A stretch of 64,000 nucleotides of DNA from CATQHD01 sp965202675 (GTDB taxonomy: Bacteria; Actinomycetota; Acidimicrobiia; Spongiisociales; Spongiisociaceae). The notes beneath the pieces were generated by a model. It searched no databases. It saw only the letters and a program-made list of their open reading frames with translations, and was not told where the DNA came from. The position numbers were made by a program, and so were the translations under genes. The stretch is from contig OZ241842.1 of the NCBI GenBank assembly GCA_965202675.1, forward strand, positions 1,984,001 through 2,048,000, given 5' to 3'. This document shows, one piece after another, positions 17,101-24,241 of this stretch (position 1 is the first letter of the stretch; the number at the start of each line of letters is the position of its first letter).

Positions 17101-17608
17101 CCGGGATCGCCTGATACCCGGCCACCGCCGCCGCCGTGAACCGGATCGTCTCGTCCCCCTCCACCCGATCATCTCCACTGGGCGTGATCGTGATATCACC
17201 CGACGAACCCGAAGTGGCCCCATTGGCGATCGTAACCGTAACGGCGCCGGTCGAGGCCTGATAATCATCCGCCGACCCGGTCCCGGGTCCCGACGCAGTA
17301 CCCCCCGTATCACCAACCGTAACCGTTACATCCACCTGCGCAGTAGCCGCCGCCGACGCCGTCGCCGTCACCCGCACCGTCTGCGCCCCGCCCCCCTCTG
17401 TCACCTCCGTAACCGCCGCCGGTGTGGACTGGGTGTCAGTAAAACTCAACGCAATAGTCGGCAGGGCAGGCGCGGTTGTCGTCGCCGTCGTTGTCTGCGC
17501 AATTACCCCCCCCAACCCCCCCGGCAACCCCGCCGCCGCCAACACCACCACCAATCCCACCGTACCCGCCGCACTCCGCGCCCCTGCGCTGGCCGCAACC
17601 CTGCTCAT
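11189..17608 (-). CDS. Giant Calx-beta repeat surface protein with C-terminal SLH domains
   Basis: A 2139-residue exported protein, probably an adhesin or wall-anchored matrix protein. An N-terminal signal/hydrophobic region (about residues 1-38) is followed by a Thr/Ala linker, then about 14 Calx-beta-like modules, recognisable by repeated VDDDxxVxLS or ITDNDxxPTG starts and EGxxxTVRVTA cores. Near residue 1920 comes a proline/polyglycine hinge with about 20 consecutive Gly. Three SLH-like repeats close the protein; they contain Cys pairs (GCSATDPTLFCPG and GCSTSPLNYCPD) and end in TRAQMASFFVRAI. The ATG at 17608 is preceded by GGGAGG. Calx-beta modules usually bind Ca2+, and several acidic loops here fit that. 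A more AT-rich stretch near 15.8-16.5 kb encodes atypical modules, suggesting that some repeats were acquired or diverged separately. Confidence 0.87.
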   Translation of the reverse strand: MSRVAASAGARSAAGTVGLVVVLAAAGLPGGLGGVIAQTTTATTTAPALPTIALSFTDTQSTPAAVTEVTEGGGAQTVRVTATASAAATAQVDVTVTVGDTGGTASGPGTGSADDYQASTGAVTVTIANGATSGSSGDITITPSGDDRVEGDETIRFTAAAVAGYQAIPAADLVLVDDDDAVTLSVSPGAVLEHTASQNITVTATFAGTASDLAAATEVTVTVAGGSGMDGAVLAADPSAPASGDDFWTDLTSPANRLTVSIPAGALSGSGSFGLTARADSVDETAAAEKVALSGSAAVGAKTVTAAAELAIHDGVVTLGLVDGSGDELTAVGEDDGGQTVRVTASVPAAPPVALPVSVVVGGSGSTADKGSDDDFTTTAGAAVDFSIGASATSGASSDFVVTPRSDFVTEDHETIEFAGSSTVAGYVVEAAELEIIDADRTIEVVLSNDVMNETYDGTPGTCQPDCSWNSGQAALKTVLTAVLQGVGSSTYSGSALSNIRLSTEDGTAGFGTPRDYYHYYAAAANYPYVTFPQGKVIANTNHDLVRVLSIRDDVAEPDEDFELGLAAIDGFTVVRAPVKLVDDDVQVDLVAVSGGSVDEDAGGSHDVVFDARMRASSSLVSSAATVGGVSVSAPADPPVDALSSSEYSYTSLGSSLTIGAGAVSSCPDANDANTCSRATLAGLQIVDDTVVEGPEFLRISGRPSATGVTFDDAVGSVKVVDDDADITLSVAPGTVAEASAGYKVVVTAEFAGDSSVLAVDTSVTVTVGSGTATIGASNDFTTDLTGNRLTVVIPAGEVSGNKFFTLTARDDSVTEATAETVSFTGAAAVGGDAVTVTGTTLEIQDAGGDLITLSMTDTAQTPTALTAVNEDGGAQMVRITATVGTAPTSDVPVTVTIGGGTATAGADYTVSPSSVTVTILSGQTSGNAEVTVTPVSDTVTEEHEEIFVNGSAQGYLVDTISLLITDADRDVIVVVENPRVIEGGDNTAVCHIFSASAYPYGRNVSVRLEGETSTYPSRIGTWALGSVSSEWLRLRVVSGSPNGATRSTGGNSIADFLDLLANPPGNNSLFEYRRMEPGSVVANFGTVGGGTGFSGRTWTCGDNVAEGDETMIYTLDGVPAGFTLVPATVTLVDDDSQVQLSGPAVAEGFSGSVDIAAGLPAATSVISTATTVTVSGYAAGEAAGTADEDDFDFTAPGTAPTVAIAARAVDSSTNRAALPGLTVTDDSVVEGPEKLLLEGSSALGAATGSLTINDNDADIDLSVSPEAAAEGTTETITVTAGFKGTSSVLAAATDVTVTIASGDGTTGAALGSSGDFTTDATGNQVTVTIPAGEVTGSATFNLTAASDSDNDENVEQGKLTGSASVGGSAVTVAGTEIYIADADLAVGLTIDADTGTSGVQTSLGEDDGTKTVRVTAALASGNAPAGGLTIGLNAVGAGAVVDDGASFETGEDIRVAYPSGQSPAPPSGHGLAVHIPAAMNSGSATLAVVLNDDGEAESGESLRFEGGDVTEGSDTYKIVAEELSITDNDAAPTGVDLTLQTAGGEDLETVGEAAGTVRVRVRAAFTTDDVLSRNITIPLTVGEEDDTAAAGTDYEEVSEPAVTIEALQGAGTAEFDLAVTEDTAVEGGETVTVHAGTLSAFLTGLGLTAVNSDSLTITDNDLIVSLLDAAGQPINTVREGASSEVTVRAAYPEGVNGAVPRVVRITVRGTGAASGTDYVIRNTETKDLLLRYGQNSVSDRFTLDTTGTYDDNIAEGPETLQVTAAAAGFSIPPNTLTIIDNDTRPTGITLTAGPGSISEGQTRTVTVTARLNGTKTLPTPTPVTISIPGSGSTASGSDYRITNRLTAITIPAAASTGTGTFTIAITADAAGEPAERINIAGTAAGFTVSPAVLTIPANTAPAPPPPPSGGGGGGGGGGGGGGGGGGGAPPPAQQPATPPAPACVGRFCDEDGSVHQANIERIAQWQITLGCSATDPTLFCPGADITRRQMAAFLYRAVSQRWTIQAPARAELSDVGADAWYRTYADWVISVNAFEAPGGVFNPGGVVTRADMAIMMIAAFPHLEAVDEPEGLFQDAQGADPAVVQAIEGMYQTGVTRGCSTSPLNYCPDQPVTRAQMASFFVRAINQAPAAAPTAAAP
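11821..11890. repeat. GGN/CCN low-complexity tract encoding the polyglycine hinge
   Basis: Runs of CCGCCGCC and CCTCCTCC on the plus strand encode about 20 glycines and flanking prolines on the minus strand. Such trinucleotide tracts can vary in length by slippage without changing frame. Confidence 0.85.
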
Positions 17609-17671
17609 CGAAACCTCCCCGCTATTTGTACCTCGGAGTCGCTGTGTCCATTCTACCCAGCTGCCGCCGAG

Positions 17672-18811
17672 TCAGGGCGCTGCTACCAGGAGGGGGATTT
17701 CCAGTTCTTCGGGGGTCAGGCCGCCGTGGTAGCCGACCATGCGTTTGTCCATGTGGCCGGGGAGCAGTACGCATCCGTCGCGGGCCAGCAAGGCGCCGTC
17801 GGGTTTTTCTACGGGGGCGGGGGGGCCGATGGGCGTCCGGTCGCCGCCCCCGTCTTCGGGTGATCCCCATAGGCGTTCCAGGTGCTGCCTCGGGTGCCAG
17901 GCGGCGGGCAGGCGGGCCGCCAGCTGCTCGATCTGCTCGGCCGGCCCCCGCACGTAGAGGGCCCTGGGATCTCCGTACAGGGTCAGGCCGGGGGCGCCGC
18001 GGCGGTGGATCCGGCGTTTGCCGCTCTCCGTCGCGGCGGTCACCCCGTGGTCGGCGGTGCCCACCATCACCGCCCCGGACGGCAGGCGGGCGGCGATCCC
18101 CTCCCAGAGGAAGGCCGCCGCAGCCAGAGCTTCGGCGTACTCCGGGCTGTTCGTTCCATGCATGTGGGCGGCCATGTCCACCTCCGGGTAGTAGGCGAAC
18201 ACCAACCGCCCCGGCGCCCCGGCCAGCTCCGCCGCCGCCGTTATGAAATGGTCGAGGGCGGCTGCCCCCTCGAAGCGGCAGCCCCGGTACAGGGCCTTGG
18301 TGAGGGGGGTGTCCGCATAGACGGCGGGTTGGACCGCAATCGGCTCCGCCCCCGCCGCCCGCAGCCTCTCCCAGAGGTTGGGGCGGGGCAGGAAGCCCGC
18401 CGTGCGGCGGCCCATCTTCCGCCCGGCGGCGTCCACCCAGCGCAGGGAGTTCACCGGAACGGGATGGCCGGACAGCAGGACGAAATGCCCGATCAGCCCG
18501 TGCCGGCCGGGGGTCAGGCCCGTGGCAACGGAGGCCAGGCTGACCGTGGTGGTAGTGGGGAAGGGGGCGTCCAGCACCCCGCGCAGGCTGTCCGCAAGCC
18601 CCGCCGCCGCCGGATGGTCCAGCTGGTGGACGCCCAAGCCGTCGATCATGAACAATATATAGGAGGGCGCCTCGGGGATCCGGTCGGCCAGGCGGTCGTG
18701 CAGCCCGGGGGATGGAGACGACCCGGCCAGCCGCCGTTCCAGCTCCGCCGCCAGGTTGACCAGCGACCCGCCGGCGTAATCCGGCGCCCTCGGATCGGAT
18801 ATCCCGTTCAC
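17672..18811 (-). CDS. Type I phosphodiesterase/nucleotide pyrophosphatase-like enzyme
   Basis: A 379-residue member of the alkaline phosphatase superfamily, probably hydrolysing a phosphodiester or pyrophosphate bond. Metal-site residues appear in family order: Asp57 in FMIDGLG, a nucleophilic Thr in FPTTTTVSL (residues 84-92), Asp and His in EVDMAAHMHG, Asp-His in GTADHGVT, and a late His in GYHGGLTPEE. No signal peptide is seen, so it is probably cytoplasmic. It lies upstream of the giant surface protein on the same strand (63-base gap) and is divergent from the nuo operon. The natural substrate is not evident. Confidence 0.85.
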   Translation of the reverse strand: MNGISDPRAPDYAGGSLVNLAAELERRLAGSSPSPGLHDRLADRIPEAPSYILFMIDGLGVHQLDHPAAAGLADSLRGVLDAPFPTTTTVSLASVATGLTPGRHGLIGHFVLLSGHPVPVNSLRWVDAAGRKMGRRTAGFLPRPNLWERLRAAGAEPIAVQPAVYADTPLTKALYRGCRFEGAAALDHFITAAAELAGAPGRLVFAYYPEVDMAAHMHGTNSPEYAEALAAAAFLWEGIAARLPSGAVMVGTADHGVTAATESGKRRIHRRGAPGLTLYGDPRALYVRGPAEQIEQLAARLPAAWHPRQHLERLWGSPEDGGGDRTPIGPPAPVEKPDGALLARDGCVLLPGHMDKRMVGYHGGLTPEELEIPLLVAAP

Positions 18812-18869
18812 GCCCGCCTCACGCCCGGCACGGTAGCGGGGCGGAATTCATGGGGGTGGGCGCGGCACC

Positions 18870-18875
18870 TATACT
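18870..18875 (+). promoter_or_regulatory. Possible -10 element of the nuo operon
   Basis: TATACT lies about 170 bases before nuoA in a very GC-rich region. No good -35 box is visible. It is the only AT-rich hexamer of this type between the phosphodiesterase gene and nuoA. Confidence 0.35.
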
Positions 18876-19044
18876 CCATCCCGATCCGGGCGGCCGGAGA
18901 AAGCGCACCGGCGGCGCCCCGAGGAGCGCCCCGGCCGATGCCCGGGCCCCGCCTGCGCCGCAAGGCGGGCAAGACGGCGGGAACAACCAGGAACGACCGG
19001 AGACAGACAGGCATGCAGCCGGACACACCCCAGGCGGAGCAACC

Positions 19045-19410
19045 GTGAGCGAATACTTCCAGGACTATCTCGCCGTAGCCGCTTTCTCCGCCTTCGGTCT
19101 TGTTCTGGTGGTTCTCACCCTGGGGATCACCTTCCTGGTGCGGCCCTCCAACCCCACCAAGGAGAAGACGACCACCTACGAGTGCGGCGTCGATCCGGTG
19201 GGCGAGGGCTGGAACCAGACCTTCGTGCGCTACTACATCTTCGGCCTGCTGTTCGTATTGTTCGACGTGGAGGCGGTTTTCATCTTCCCCTGGGCGGTGT
19301 CCGCCGAGTCCCTGGGCCTTCCCGGGGTGATCGCCGTGGTCATTTTCATCCTCACCCTGCTGGAAGGGCTGCTCTATGCGGTGCGCAAGGGGGTGCTCAA
19401 GTGGGAATGA
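19045..19410 (+). CDS. nuoA: NADH-quinone oxidoreductase subunit A
   Basis: Membrane subunit of respiratory complex I. The 121-residue protein has three hydrophobic helices and the conserved loop YECGVDPVGEGW between the first and second, followed by FDVEAVFIFPW, a hallmark of NuoA. The GTG at 19045 was chosen because GGAG lies just upstream; the longer open frame back to 18850 encodes low-complexity sequence. It is the first gene of the nuoABCDHIJKLMN cluster. Confidence 0.95.
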   Translation: MSEYFQDYLAVAAFSAFGLVLVVLTLGITFLVRPSNPTKEKTTTYECGVDPVGEGWNQTFVRYYIFGLLFVLFDVEAVFIFPWAVSAESLGLPGVIAVVIFILTLLEGLLYAVRKGVLKWE

Positions 19411-19450
19411 GGGCGGTCGGACGGGGGCCGGATGAGCACCGGGTGAGACC

Positions 19451-19951
19451 GTGGGCGTAGTCGCCGAGCGCTTCGGCGGCCTCAAGCCGGTGTCGTGGCT
19501 GCTCAACTGGTCGCGCCGGTATTCCCTCTGGTTGTTCCAGTTCGGTCTGGCCTGCTGCGCCATCGAGATGATGGCCGCCTCCGGTCCCCGCTACGACTTC
19601 ATGCGGTTCGGCATCATCCCCCTCCCCGCTTCTCCGAGGCAGGCCGACCTGATGGTGGTGGCCGGGACCGTCACCGACAAGATGGCCCCCGCCGTCAAGC
19701 GCCTCTACGAACAGATGCCCGACCCCAAATACGTGATTTCCATGGGGTCCTGCTCCAACTGCGGCGGCCCCTACTGGGATTCCTACTCGGTAACCAAGGG
19801 CGTCGACCAGATCATCCCCGTGGATGTGTATGTGCCGGGATGCCCGCCCCGCCCCGAGGCGCTGATGGAGGGGGTGGTTCTTCTGCAGGAAAAGATCGGC
19901 CGCGAGGACGTGCGCGAGAAATGGAAGCAGCGTGACCGCCGGCCCGTCTGA
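19451..19951 (+). CDS. nuoB: NADH-quinone oxidoreductase subunit B
   Basis: Carries the terminal N2 iron-sulfur cluster that passes electrons to quinone. The 166-residue protein contains the adjacent cysteine pair in LACCAIEMM, the third ligand in GSCSNCGGPY and the fourth in PGCPPRPEAL. The start is the GTG at 19451. The upstream 40 bases lack a strong ribosome-binding site. Its end overlaps nuoC by 20 bases. Confidence 0.96.
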   Translation: MGVVAERFGGLKPVSWLLNWSRRYSLWLFQFGLACCAIEMMAASGPRYDFMRFGIIPLPASPRQADLMVVAGTVTDKMAPAVKRLYEQMPDPKYVISMGSCSNCGGPYWDSYSVTKGVDQIIPVDVYVPGCPPRPEALMEGVVLLQEKIGREDVREKWKQRDRRPV

Positions 19952-20609
19952 CGCCGTTGCTCCGGACGCCGGCCCTGCGGAGGACGCCGGCCCTGCGGAG
20001 GACGCCGGCCCTGCGGAGGCCGTCGATCCTCTGGCCGAGCTGGCCGGGCAGGTGGCCGCGGCGGTGGGGGGCCGGGCCGAGATATCCCACGGGACCGCCA
20101 AGATAAGGGTGGACGCCTCGGCCTGGAAGGAGGCCGTCACCGCCGCCCGCGACCGCTTCGGCCTGGTGTTCCTTTCCTGGCTTTCGGCCATCGACTGGTT
20201 GAACGAGGCGGCAGTGGGCGATCCGCCCGATCCGCCGGTGGAGGAGCGCTTCGAGATGCTGTGCGCCGTCTCGGATCTCGACCGGGGGCGGCTGGTGCTC
20301 ATATCCGCCGACATCGACCGGGCCGCCCCGTCCATCGACAGCCTCTGCGGGGTGTACCCCGGCGCCAACTGGCACGAGCGGGAGGCGGCGGAGATGTTCG
20401 GGATCGACTTCGCCGGCCATCCCGACCTCGACAAGCTGTACCTGCCCGACGGATTCGAGGGGCACCCGCTGCGCAAGAGCTACCCGCTGTTGAGCCGCGA
20501 GGTCAAGCCCTGGCCGGGCAAGGTAGACGTGGAAGAGATGCCCGAAGACGACCCCGGCCCCGCCGCCGGCAACGGCATGGGTCCCTCGACCGTGAATCCG
20601 GGGGCGTAG
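19932..20609 (+). CDS. nuoC: NADH-quinone oxidoreductase subunit C
   Basis: Peripheral-arm subunit of complex I (30-kDa subunit family). The 225-residue protein has an N-terminal extension of about 30 residues made of repeated DAGPAE units, then the NuoC fold with WHEREAAEMFGI and HPLRKSYPL. The GTG start at 19932 overlaps nuoB, and the TAG stop shares one base with the nuoD GTG. The repetitive N-terminus is not part of the conserved domain and is probably disordered. Confidence 0.94.
   Translation: MTAGPSDAVAPDAGPAEDAGPAEDAGPAEAVDPLAELAGQVAAAVGGRAEISHGTAKIRVDASAWKEAVTAARDRFGLVFLSWLSAIDWLNEAAVGDPPDPPVEERFEMLCAVSDLDRGRLVLISADIDRAAPSIDSLCGVYPGANWHEREAAEMFGIDFAGHPDLDKLYLPDGFEGHPLRKSYPLLSREVKPWPGKVDVEEMPEDDPGPAAGNGMGPSTVNPGA
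19965..20018. repeat. Three perfect 18-bp tandem repeats in nuoC
   Basis: The unit GACGCCGGCCCTGCGGAG is present three times without interruption and encodes DAGPAE three times. Being a multiple of three, copy-number change would only lengthen or shorten the N-terminal tail. Confidence 0.95.
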
Positions 20610-21793
20610 TGGACCGGACGCTGGCCCACCATCTGTCCGAGGCGGCCGTCTCGGTGGAGATCGAAACCGAGGGCATGACCCTGAACATCGGCCCCCAGCA
20701 CCCCTCCACCCACGGCGTCCTCCGCCTGGTGGCCACCATCGACGGGGAGCGGGCCACCGACGTGCGCCCGGTCATCGGATACATGCATCGCGGGTACGAG
20801 AAGCTGGCCGAGGTGCGCACCTACCCCCAGATCACCACCATCGTCAACCGGATCGACTGGGTGTCGGGTTTTGCCAACGAGGTGCCCTTCATCGCGGCCG
20901 CCGAGCGCCTGATGGAGGTGGAAGCCCCGCCCCGCGCCCAGTGGATCAGGCTGGTGCTCACCGAGATGGCCCGCATCTCCTCCCATCTGGTCTTCATGGC
21001 CTCCTACCCGCTGGAGCTGGGCGCCGCCACCCCCCTGTTCTTCGCCCTGCGGGAACGGGAGCGGGTGTTGGACCTGCTCGAATCGGTTACCGGCGGCCGC
21101 TTCCACCCCAACTTCAACCGGATCGGAGGGGTCAAGCCGGTCTACGGCGCCGGGCCGGTCACCAAGAAGGCCGGCATGGACATTCCCGCCTCCTTCCTGG
21201 CCGAGACCCGCGACGCCATGGACAAGGTGGACGCCACCTGCGGCGAGATCGAGGATCTGGTGGCCGGCAACGAGGTGTTCCTCGCCCGCACCAAGGGGGT
21301 GGGGGTGATACCGGCGGAGGTGGGGGCTTCCTACGGGGTGTCGGGACCCAACCTGCGCGCCTCCGGCTGCGGCTTCGACCTGCGCAAGGTCTCCGACTAC
21401 CTGCCCTACGAGGGGTTCGACTTCGACGTCCCCGTCGGGGAGAACGGCGACTGCTGGGACCGGTGGTGGGTGCGCCTCGAGGAGATACGCCAATCGACCC
21501 GCATCATCCGTCAGGCCGTCGAGGGGATACCGTCCGGCCCCCTCCAGGCCAAGGTTCCCCGCATCATCAAGGTTCCCGCCGGGGAAACCTACGTGCGCGC
21601 CGAGAACCCCAAGGGGGAGATGGGCTACCACCTGGTGTCCAACGGCGGCCTCGGCCCCTACCGGCTGAAGATCCGCTCGGCCTCTTTCTCCAACCTGTCC
21701 ATCCTTCCCTGGATACTGCAGGGCGCCCTGGTGCCCGACTTCATCGCCGTCATGGGGTCGCTCGACTTCGTGCTGGGGGACGTGGACCGATGA
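20609..21793 (+). CDS. nuoD: NADH-quinone oxidoreductase subunit D
   Basis: Quinone-binding subunit of complex I (49-kDa family). The 394-residue protein contains the near-universal NIGPQHPSTHGVLRL, the quinone-site region GYMHRGYEKL, and the C-terminal ASFSNLSILPW. The GTG at 20609 shares a base with the nuoC stop, giving tight coupling. Length is normal for a stand-alone NuoD. Confidence 0.96.
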   Translation: MDRTLAHHLSEAAVSVEIETEGMTLNIGPQHPSTHGVLRLVATIDGERATDVRPVIGYMHRGYEKLAEVRTYPQITTIVNRIDWVSGFANEVPFIAAAERLMEVEAPPRAQWIRLVLTEMARISSHLVFMASYPLELGAATPLFFALRERERVLDLLESVTGGRFHPNFNRIGGVKPVYGAGPVTKKAGMDIPASFLAETRDAMDKVDATCGEIEDLVAGNEVFLARTKGVGVIPAEVGASYGVSGPNLRASGCGFDLRKVSDYLPYEGFDFDVPVGENGDCWDRWWVRLEEIRQSTRIIRQAVEGIPSGPLQAKVPRIIKVPAGETYVRAENPKGEMGYHLVSNGGLGPYRLKIRSASFSNLSILPWILQGALVPDFIAVMGSLDFVLGDVDR

Positions 21794-22812
21794 TCCTCGA
21801 AGCGGCGGTCGCGGGGCCGATGACGGCGGGGCTGGTGTTCTGGGCGGAGCTGGGCATCAAGATGGCCGTGGCGGCGGCGGCGGTGCCCGCCATCGGGATG
21901 GTGATCGGCTACGCCGAGATGAAGCTGTCCGCCCACATGCAGAGCCGGGTGGGCCCCTACTTCGCGGGCGGCCGCTACGGATGGGCGCAGCTCATCGCCG
22001 ACGGGGTCAAGTTCATCCAGAAAGAGGACATCATCCCCGCCGAGGCCGACCGGCCGGTCTTCAAGTGGGCGCCCGCCCTGGTCATGCTGGGGACGATGGC
22101 GCTCCTGGTGGTGATCCCCCTCCACCCCTCCCGCTACGGCATGGTGCGCGACCTCGACGTTGGCATCTTCTACGCCCTGGCCGTCTCCTCGGTGAGCACC
22201 ATCGGCGTGCTGATGGCCGGATGGTCGTCGGCCAACAAGTACTCGATGATCGGCGGGCTGCGGGCGGCCGGGCAGCTGATCGCCTACGAGCTGCCGCTGG
22301 TGCTGGCCACCGTGGGGGTGGTTATCCAGGCCGGCACCATGTCGATGCAGGGGATCGTCCAGGCCCAGGTGGCGCAGGGCTGGCCGTTCCTGTTGACCCA
22401 GTTCGCGGGGCTGGCCATCTTCATGATTGCCGCCCTGGCCGAGCTGACCCGCCTCCCCTTCGACATGCCCATCGCCGAGTCGGAGCTGGTGATGGGGTAT
22501 GTGACCGAATATTCGGGGTTCCGGTTCCTGTTCTTCTTCCTGGCCGAGTTCGCCAACATGTTCTCGATGTCGGCCATCGCCGTAACCCTCTTCCTGGGCG
22601 GATACGGCTTCTGGGGCATCCCGACCGACACCCTCCTCTCGCCGGTGATCGTGTTCGCCAAGGTGGGCGTACTGGTGTTCATAATGATCTGGCTGCGCTG
22701 GACGCTGCCCCGGTTCCGGGAGGACCAGCTCCAGACCCTGGCCTGGAAGTGGCTGATCCCGATCTCGATCCTCAACATCATCGCCACGGCGGTGCTGAAG
22801 GTGGTGGTATAG
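21790..22812 (+). CDS. nuoH: NADH-quinone oxidoreductase subunit H
   Basis: Membrane subunit that forms the quinone chamber and joins the peripheral to the membrane arm. The 340-residue protein has about eight transmembrane helices, the loop KEDIIPAEADRPVFKWAP, and ELTRLPFDMPIAESELVMG, both family signatures. The ATG overlaps the nuoD stop (ATGA). In 14-gene clusters nuoE, nuoF and nuoG lie between nuoD and nuoH; here they are absent. Confidence 0.96.
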   Translation: MILEAAVAGPMTAGLVFWAELGIKMAVAAAAVPAIGMVIGYAEMKLSAHMQSRVGPYFAGGRYGWAQLIADGVKFIQKEDIIPAEADRPVFKWAPALVMLGTMALLVVIPLHPSRYGMVRDLDVGIFYALAVSSVSTIGVLMAGWSSANKYSMIGGLRAAGQLIAYELPLVLATVGVVIQAGTMSMQGIVQAQVAQGWPFLLTQFAGLAIFMIAALAELTRLPFDMPIAESELVMGYVTEYSGFRFLFFFLAEFANMFSMSAIAVTLFLGGYGFWGIPTDTLLSPVIVFAKVGVLVFIMIWLRWTLPRFREDQLQTLAWKWLIPISILNIIATAVLKVVV

Positions 22813-23331
22813 ATGAAACTCTCCGGATTGCGCAGCCTGCGCCTCCCCAAGCTGGGGATGCTGTCGGGTCTGCGGGTTACCTTCACGACCATGCTCCGCA
22901 CCTGGGCCTTCAACATGAGCGGGGGCAGGGCGGGGCTGCGGGCCACGGTCAACTACCCGGTTATCAAGGAGACGCCCGCGCCCAGGGCCCGGGGCGTCAT
23001 CGCCCTCGAACAGGAAGCCTGCACGGTGTGCATGCTGTGCGCCCGCTCCTGCCCCGATTGGTGCATATACATAGAAGGCCACAAGGAGATGAAGCCCCCG
23101 TCCCGGCCCGGCGGCCGGCCCAGGGCGCGGGCGGTGCTCGACCGTTTCGACATCGACTACGCGCTGTGCATGTACTGCGGCATCTGCGTGGAGGTCTGCC
23201 CCTTCGACGCGCTGTTCTGGACTCCCGAATACGAGTACTCGGAATACGAGATGGGGCCGATGATGCACGACATGGACCGGCTCCAGGACTGGATGAAGAC
23301 CGTTCCCGAAGGCCTGGGGGCGCAGTCGTGA
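22813..23331 (+). CDS. nuoI: NADH-quinone oxidoreductase subunit I
   Basis: Ferredoxin-like subunit of complex I with two [4Fe-4S] clusters. The 172-residue protein shows CTVCMLCARSCP and CMYCGICVEVCP, the two C-x2-C-x2-C-x3-CP motifs. The ATG at 22813 immediately follows the nuoH stop. An N-terminal extension of about 40 basic residues precedes the first cluster. Confidence 0.96.
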   Translation: MKLSGLRSLRLPKLGMLSGLRVTFTTMLRTWAFNMSGGRAGLRATVNYPVIKETPAPRARGVIALEQEACTVCMLCARSCPDWCIYIEGHKEMKPPSRPGGRPRARAVLDRFDIDYALCMYCGICVEVCPFDALFWTPEYEYSEYEMGPMMHDMDRLQDWMKTVPEGLGAQS

Positions 23332-23368
23332 AGGCCGGCAGCGCAGCAAAAAACGGAGGACGCCCGGA

Positions 23369-23935
23369 ATGACCTTCTCCGACTGGCTGGCGGAGCCCGT
23401 CAACTGGGCCTTCCTGGCCCTGGCGGTCCCCATGACGCTGGCGGCCCTGCGGGTGGTGACCAGCCGCAACGTGGTGCATTCCGCCCTGTTCCTTGTGCTG
23501 ACCCTGGCCGCCTCCGCCGGGCTGTTCATCCTGCTGTCCGCCGAGTTCGTAGCCTGGGTGCTGGTGCTGGTCTACATCGGGGCGGTGGTCGTGCTGTTCC
23601 TGTTCGGCATCATGATCACCAGGGCGCCCATCGGCCGGGAGTCCGACCTCAGCCACGCCCGGCGGTGGCCGGCCGCGTTGGCCTCCCTGGCCGTCCTGGC
23701 CCTGACGCTGCGGCTGGTCCTGGCGGTCTCCGGCCAGGTGGAGGGATTCGGCGGTCCGCTCCCGGCGGTGGGGGCGGCCACCCCGTCGGGCGTCCTGGGG
23801 GAGGGTTTCATCAGGAAATACCTGATCCCCTTCGAGGCGGTGGGGTTCGTCCTGCTGGCCGCCCTGATCGGCGGCATCACCCTGGCGCGCAAGGACCTCA
23901 CCCCCGCCGAGGAGGAAGAAGGGGGGCGGGTGTGA
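23369..23935 (+). CDS. nuoJ: NADH-quinone oxidoreductase subunit J
   Basis: Antiporter-associated membrane subunit of complex I. The 188-residue protein has about five hydrophobic segments and the conserved early region NVVHSALFLVLTLAASAGLFILL. It starts with ATG after ACGGAGGA. Its end overlaps the nuoK GTG by 4 bases. Confidence 0.93.
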   Translation: MTFSDWLAEPVNWAFLALAVPMTLAALRVVTSRNVVHSALFLVLTLAASAGLFILLSAEFVAWVLVLVYIGAVVVLFLFGIMITRAPIGRESDLSHARRWPAALASLAVLALTLRLVLAVSGQVEGFGGPLPAVGAATPSGVLGEGFIRKYLIPFEAVGFVLLAALIGGITLARKDLTPAEEEEGGRV

Positions 23936-24237
23936 TCCTCACCCAGTTCCTGGTGCTGGGGGCGGTGCTGTTCTCCCTGGGCGTCTACGGCCTGCTTTCC
24001 CGCCGCAACGCGGTGGCCGTCCTGTTGGCGGTGGAGCTGATGCTGGCCGCGGTCAACATCAACCTGGTGGCCTTCGAGGCGTTCTGGAACACCGCCGCCG
24101 CCCACGGCCAGATCTTCGCCATCTTCGTCATCACCATCGCCGCCGCCGAGGTGGGCATCGGCCTGGCCATCATCCTGCTGGTGTTCCGCAACCGGGCGTC
24201 GGGCAACGTGGACGAGCTGGACCTGATGAAATGGTGA
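23932..24237 (+). CDS. nuoK: NADH-quinone oxidoreductase subunit K
   Basis: Small proton-channel subunit (101 residues, three helices). The conserved acidic residues lie in AVELMLAAVNINLVAF and in AAEVGIGLAIIL. The GTG start at 23932 overlaps nuoJ. Its stop is 4 bases before the nuoL start. Confidence 0.95.
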   Translation: MILTQFLVLGAVLFSLGVYGLLSRRNAVAVLLAVELMLAAVNINLVAFEAFWNTAAAHGQIFAIFVITIAAAEVGIGLAIILLVFRNRASGNVDELDLMKW

Positions 24238-24241
24238 CGCC

